30,046 nt of DNA from contig CAMYJJ010000007.1 of the NCBI GenBank assembly GCA_947258735.1, positions 1 through 30,046 of the forward strand, written 5' to 3'. The stretch is from Thermodesulfovibrionia bacterium (GTDB lineage: Bacteria > Nitrospirota > Thermodesulfovibrionia > UBA6902). The position numbers and the translations under genes were made by a program. The notes under the pieces were generated by a model that saw nothing but the letters and a program-made list of their open reading frames with translations, was not told where the DNA came from and made no database searches. Shown here piece by piece: positions 27,299-30,046 of the stretch. The stretch's first letter is position 1, and each line of letters begins with the position of its first letter.

Positions 27299-28561
27299 AT
27301 GAGTGATTTTCATCAGGAAGGCCATATTACCACGTTTCATGATCTGTACCGTATCTTTGATATCAATGAGTATCTGAGTGACCTTGAAGACCGTCTCCAG
27401 CGTTTTGCTCTGAAAACAGATATCAGTCTCATTCTCCCCTGCTATTACACAGAGCTGGAAAACCCGGAAGTGCTGAACAATATCGTGGACAGGATGAAAA
27501 ACGTCAGATACCTCAGGAATATTGTGATTGCCTTTAACGGCACTGATGAAGAGCAGAAGTTCCGTGATGCAATGGATTATTTTAGTGTGCTGCAGACTGC
27601 CAGCAGGACGGTGAAACTCGTCTGGGTCAATGGGCCCCGGGTCCAGGAGGTCTTCGAAAGGATAGGGGAGAAAGACATAATGACCGGCGTGCAGGGAAAG
27701 GGACAGTCTGTATGGATGGCGCTTGGCTATGTGCTGGCCCGTGGAGATTCAGATGTAATAGCCCTGCATGACCTGGACATTGTAACCTATGACCGCCTCC
27801 TTCTCGGCCGCCTTATTGAACCGACCGCAAACCCTCACAAGGATTATGAATTCTGTAAAGGGTACTATGTACGGATATCACCGACAGAAAAGGAAATGAA
27901 AGGCCGCGTGACACGCCTGTTCCTGACGCCGTTTGTAGATGCCATGCAGAACATCATGTTTGAGCGGGGATATCATGAGATGGGCAGTTTTTTCAGTTTC
28001 CACAGGAAGTTTAAATATCCTCTCTCAGGGGAATTCAGCTATACGGCGAGACTTGCGCGTGAAATGAACGTTGCATATGACTGGTCACTAGAGGTAGCCA
28101 CACTCTCAGAGGTGTATCACCGTGTCAAGGACGGAAAAATAGCCCAGGCCGATCTTGTGCCGAATTATGAGCACAAGCACCAGGAGCTCTCTCCTGATGA
28201 TGCCACAAAAGGGCTTTCCCGCATGGTCATTGATATTGCCAAATTTTATCTGCATTACCTGCGGGCGCATGGGATTGCCCTCGATGATTCGTTTGTTGAC
28301 ATGATGCTGCACACGTATTACGGAAATGCCCTGAAATTTATCAAGTCGTACAGTGATGACGCGGAAATGAATAATATTGTCTATGACCGTTACCGGGAAG
28401 AGATGACTGCCCAGCAGTTCCGCGGGAACCTCTGGACTGCCTGGGAACTGAGCCGCGGTCCGACAGAGGCACCCCTGATTCCATCATGGAACCGGGTCAC
28501 CTACAGCATCCCTGACATCTACGCGCAGCTCCTTGAAGCGGTCGACAAGGACAATGAATAA
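27299..28561 (+). CDS. GpgS-like glucosyl-3-phosphoglycerate synthase (GT81 type)
   Basis: 420 residues from the ATG at 27299, chosen because GCGGAGG lies six bases upstream; a TTG at 27281 would bury that site. The opening FHQEGHITTFHDLYRIFD and ISLILPCYYTELENPEVL are typical of this retaining glycosyltransferase family. GKGQSVWMALGY (133-144) and the D-x-D of IALHDLDIV (D158, D160) form the nucleotide-sugar and metal site. The enzyme joins glucose from an NDP-glucose to 3-phosphoglycerate, the first step to glucosylglycerate, a solute made under salt or nitrogen stress. The phosphatase GpgP is not in the window. The next gene overlaps by eight bases. A related sugar or acceptor specificity cannot be excluded. 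Confidence 0.8.
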   Translation: MSDFHQEGHITTFHDLYRIFDINEYLSDLEDRLQRFALKTDISLILPCYYTELENPEVLNNIVDRMKNVRYLRNIVIAFNGTDEEQKFRDAMDYFSVLQTASRTVKLVWVNGPRVQEVFERIGEKDIMTGVQGKGQSVWMALGYVLARGDSDVIALHDLDIVTYDRLLLGRLIEPTANPHKDYEFCKGYYVRISPTEKEMKGRVTRLFLTPFVDAMQNIMFERGYHEMGSFFSFHRKFKYPLSGEFSYTARLAREMNVAYDWSLEVATLSEVYHRVKDGKIAQADLVPNYEHKHQELSPDDATKGLSRMVIDIAKFYLHYLRAHGIALDDSFVDMMLHTYYGNALKFIKSYSDDAEMNNIVYDRYREEMTAQQFRGNLWTAWELSRGPTEAPLIPSWNRVTYSIPDIYAQLLEAVDKDNE

Positions 28562-28979
28562 GAGAAATATGAATGTGATGCAATGTGCCCGTTCTTTTCA
28601 TTTTTTTTTAAAGCAAAGCACAAATACGATAGCGGCTATATGTCTGATGCTTTCTCTTTCAGCATGCTCTTCCGGGCCTCCCGAGCATCAGGTCAGAGAT
28701 GCGATTCATGCATACTTTAAAACAGGAGGCCTGAAGGTGGTGAGTCTGGAGATTCAGCACATTGAGCGGGAACCCCTCGGAGCCCGGAAATATATGGGGC
28801 CAGAGAGATATATTGTGCACATACCGCTTATCACCCTTGAGCCAATAAACATGCAGGAAAAGCCTGTGGAATACCAGAATGCAACAATTACCATGCGGAA
28901 ACATGCAGCCAGCCGTTCCGGCTGGCGTGTCGACGAGTTCAGTGAAATTTCGTTGTTTAAAAAGAACGATGCTCAATAA
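28554..28979 (+). CDS. Lipoprotein of unknown function
   Basis: 141 residues from ATG at 28554, overlapping the upstream gene by eight bases, with AAGG just before it. A long basic N-terminus leads to a hydrophobic stretch and lipobox LSLSAC (C38). The mature part has QVRDAIHAYF and a two-strand pattern (RYIVHIPLITLEP, NATITMRKH). I do not recognise the family. An ATG at 28569 (MNVMQCARSF) is an alternative start. Placement between a sugar transferase and an exported nuclease gives no direct clue. Confidence 0.72.
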   Translation: MNKRNMNVMQCARSFHFFLKQSTNTIAAICLMLSLSACSSGPPEHQVRDAIHAYFKTGGLKVVSLEIQHIEREPLGARKYMGPERYIVHIPLITLEPINMQEKPVEYQNATITMRKHAASRSGWRVDEFSEISLFKKNDAQ

Positions 28980-29499
28980 TAAATATATAACGGCTATTTT
29001 ATCTGCAGGGTTACTTATCATTCTGATATCGGGAACGTCATGTTCATCCCGTGGGTCTGCACAGAGTGAAGTGGTAAGGGTGACAGACGGCGATACAGTG
29101 GTTGTCTCCTCAGCAGGGGGGAAGAAAAACATAACCTGCAGGCTGTACGGGATTGATTCACCGGAAACACCAAAACGGGACCGGAAGGGGCAGCCGTTTG
29201 CCAAAGAGGCCGGAAAAGAGCTGAAACAGCTTATACATGGACAAATGGTTGAGGTGATCACCACCGGAGAGCAGACCCATGGAAGGGAAGTCTGTATCAT
29301 CAAAAAAGACGGGATGGACATAAACCTCGAAATGGTCAGGCGAGGATACGCATGGGCATACCGAAAGCATCTCAAAAGCCCCTATGCCTCTGAGTATATA
29401 GAAGCTGAAAACAATGCCCGGGACCAGAAACGGGGGATCTGGCAGCAGGCTAATCCCCTGCCGCCTTGGGAGTTTAAGAAGAAATACTGGAGAAAATAA
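28969..29499 (+). CDS. Exported thermonuclease-family (SNase) lipoprotein
   Basis: 176 residues from ATG at 28969, overlapping the previous stop by 11 bases. A hydrophobic N-terminus ends at LISGTSCSS, a lipobox-like site at C25, though Gly at -3 is unusual. The staphylococcal-nuclease fold is clear: VVRVTDGDTVVV (D40, D42 as calcium ligands), CRLYGIDSPET (R58, E66) and THGREVCII (R106), matching the catalytic Arg-Glu-Arg set. MVRRGYAWAYRKH and EAENNARDQKRGIW complete it. It should cut DNA and RNA at the cell surface with calcium. The frame is last in the unit starting at gpgS and ends in a strong palindrome. Confidence 0.9.
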   Translation: MLNNKYITAILSAGLLIILISGTSCSSRGSAQSEVVRVTDGDTVVVSSAGGKKNITCRLYGIDSPETPKRDRKGQPFAKEAGKELKQLIHGQMVEVITTGEQTHGREVCIIKKDGMDINLEMVRRGYAWAYRKHLKSPYASEYIEAENNARDQKRGIWQQANPLPPWEFKKKYWRK

Positions 29500-29534
29500 T
29501 ATATCGAGGTTCAACCTCGATATATTATTTTCTC
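29490..29534. terminator. Bidirectional terminator built from a 45-nt perfect palindrome
   Basis: 22-base arms (29490-29511 and 29513-29534) are exact reverse complements around one C. The outer part is A/T-rich (AGAAAATAAT and ATTATTTTCT), so both strands give a stem ending in U-rich RNA. It includes the nuclease TAA and lies between convergent genes. Its inner 23 bases recur at 25150-25172. Confidence 0.78.
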
Positions 29535-29543
29535 TTGTCCGAT

Positions 29544-30046
29544 TTAATACACAGAAGGGGCAACCTTTATTTCGACCCTGCGGTTTCTTGCGCGGCCCTC
29601 AACCGTATTATTGCTGGCTATCGGGGACCCCTCACCAAAGGAGCTGGCTTCAATTCTTTCCCGGTAAAGGCCTCTTTGAACAAACAGGTTCTTCACAGAA
29701 GAGGCCCGTCTGCCTGATAATTCCATATTATATTGTTCCGAGCCAGTGCTGTCAGTATGTCCTTCTACCCTGATGACTGTATCGGGATATTGATTCAATA
29801 CTCCTGCTATCCGGTCTATTTCCGTATAGAGACCGGGTTTGACAATAGCTGAATCAGTATCAAAGGTCACATCTCCTCTCAGGCTGATCGCGAGCAGATT
29901 ACCTTCCCGGCGAACTGCAGCTGCCTCTGATTCAGCCAGGGCCTCACGCATGTCCCGTTCCTGATTATCCATCATTCTGCCGACTCCGGCACCTGCAGCA
30001 CCGCCTACAGCGGCCCCTATGGCGGTCCCTATTATTGTTGACTCTG
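29544..30046 (-). CDS. OmpA-family peptidoglycan-binding protein with glycine zipper, cut by window edge
   Basis: The frame remains open through the right edge; a start at 29975 would be too late because the preceding text is coding: IIGTAIGAAVGGAAGAGVG, a glycine-zipper segment, followed by an acidic helix. The OmpA-like domain is complete: DVTFDTDSAIVKPGLYTEID, VIRVEGHTDSTGSEQYN, LSGRRASSVKNLF, FGEGSPIASN and RARNRRVEIKV, with the TD and R residues that bind diaminopimelate in peptidoglycan. This architecture is that of YiaD-like outer-membrane lipoproteins that link the outer membrane and wall. The N-terminus is outside the window. It converges on the nuclease operon. Confidence 0.9.
   Translation of the reverse strand, partial: ESTIIGTAIGAAVGGAAGAGVGRMMDNQERDMREALAESEAAAVRREGNLLAISLRGDVTFDTDSAIVKPGLYTEIDRIAGVLNQYPDTVIRVEGHTDSTGSEQYNMELSGRRASSVKNLFVQRGLYRERIEASSFGEGSPIASNNTVEGRARNRRVEIKVAPSVY

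Overview
The window looks like chromosome of a free-living, flexible, Gram-negative bacterium. It encodes a type IVa pilus locus, an OmpA-like peptidoglycan-anchored protein, two exported lipoproteins and a B12-dependent class II ribonucleotide reductase. The order pilB-pilT-pilC-pilS-pilR is the one known from Geobacter and relatives, so Desulfobacterota or Nitrospirota is my best guess; this is inference, since no rRNA or marker protein is present. Short palindromic intergenic repeats are frequent.

Layout. (1) 1-334: start of an MtfA-like peptidase gene running off the left edge, then a REP-like hairpin. (2) 335-5002, minus strand: a visibly AT-rich defence block with a MazF/MazE toxin-antitoxin pair and a Gabija-like pair (GajA OLD-family nuclease and GajB UvrD-type helicase). 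An in-frame TAA cuts gajA near its C-terminus. The same 13-nt repeat lies on each side of the block. (3) 5269-7545: nrdJ, with a terminator, and a promoter carrying an NrdR box between -35 and -10. (4) 8091-9005: a DUF4380 protein between two related hairpin repeats. (5) 9358-16675: pilB, pilT, pilC, pilS, pilR, with pilR broken by a frameshift. No pilin gene follows. (6) 16676-19981: low coding density, with a small self-contained transcription unit for a 51-residue membrane peptide, an AT-rich inverted repeat, a surface-adhesin-E-like protein, a PD-(D/E)XK nuclease coupled to a small helical protein, and small or decayed ORFs. (7) 19982-25101, minus strand: an MFS transporter coupled to a large GH63/MGH1-like glycosidase, then a glucose-1-dehydrogenase-like SDR. 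(8) 25189-27039: a large DUF2868-like membrane protein. (9) 27299-29499, plus strand: a GpgS-like glucosyl-3-phosphoglycerate synthase overlapping a lipoprotein gene and a staphylococcal-nuclease lipoprotein gene, ending in a 45-nt palindrome. (10) The end of an OmpA-family gene entering from the right edge.

How the genes may work together. The Gabija-like pair and MazEF form an anti-phage block, possibly inactive or re-tuned because of the gajA stop. The pil genes supply extension motor, retraction motor, inner-membrane platform and a two-component switch that would normally drive pilA. The glycosidase, sugar transporter, glucose dehydrogenase and GpgS could together make and recycle a glucosylated solute such as glucosylglycerate; only the gene families and their proximity support this. 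Reading-frame lesions in gajA, pilR and one small gene, with another possible one at 19843, mean sequencing error must be separated from real decay.
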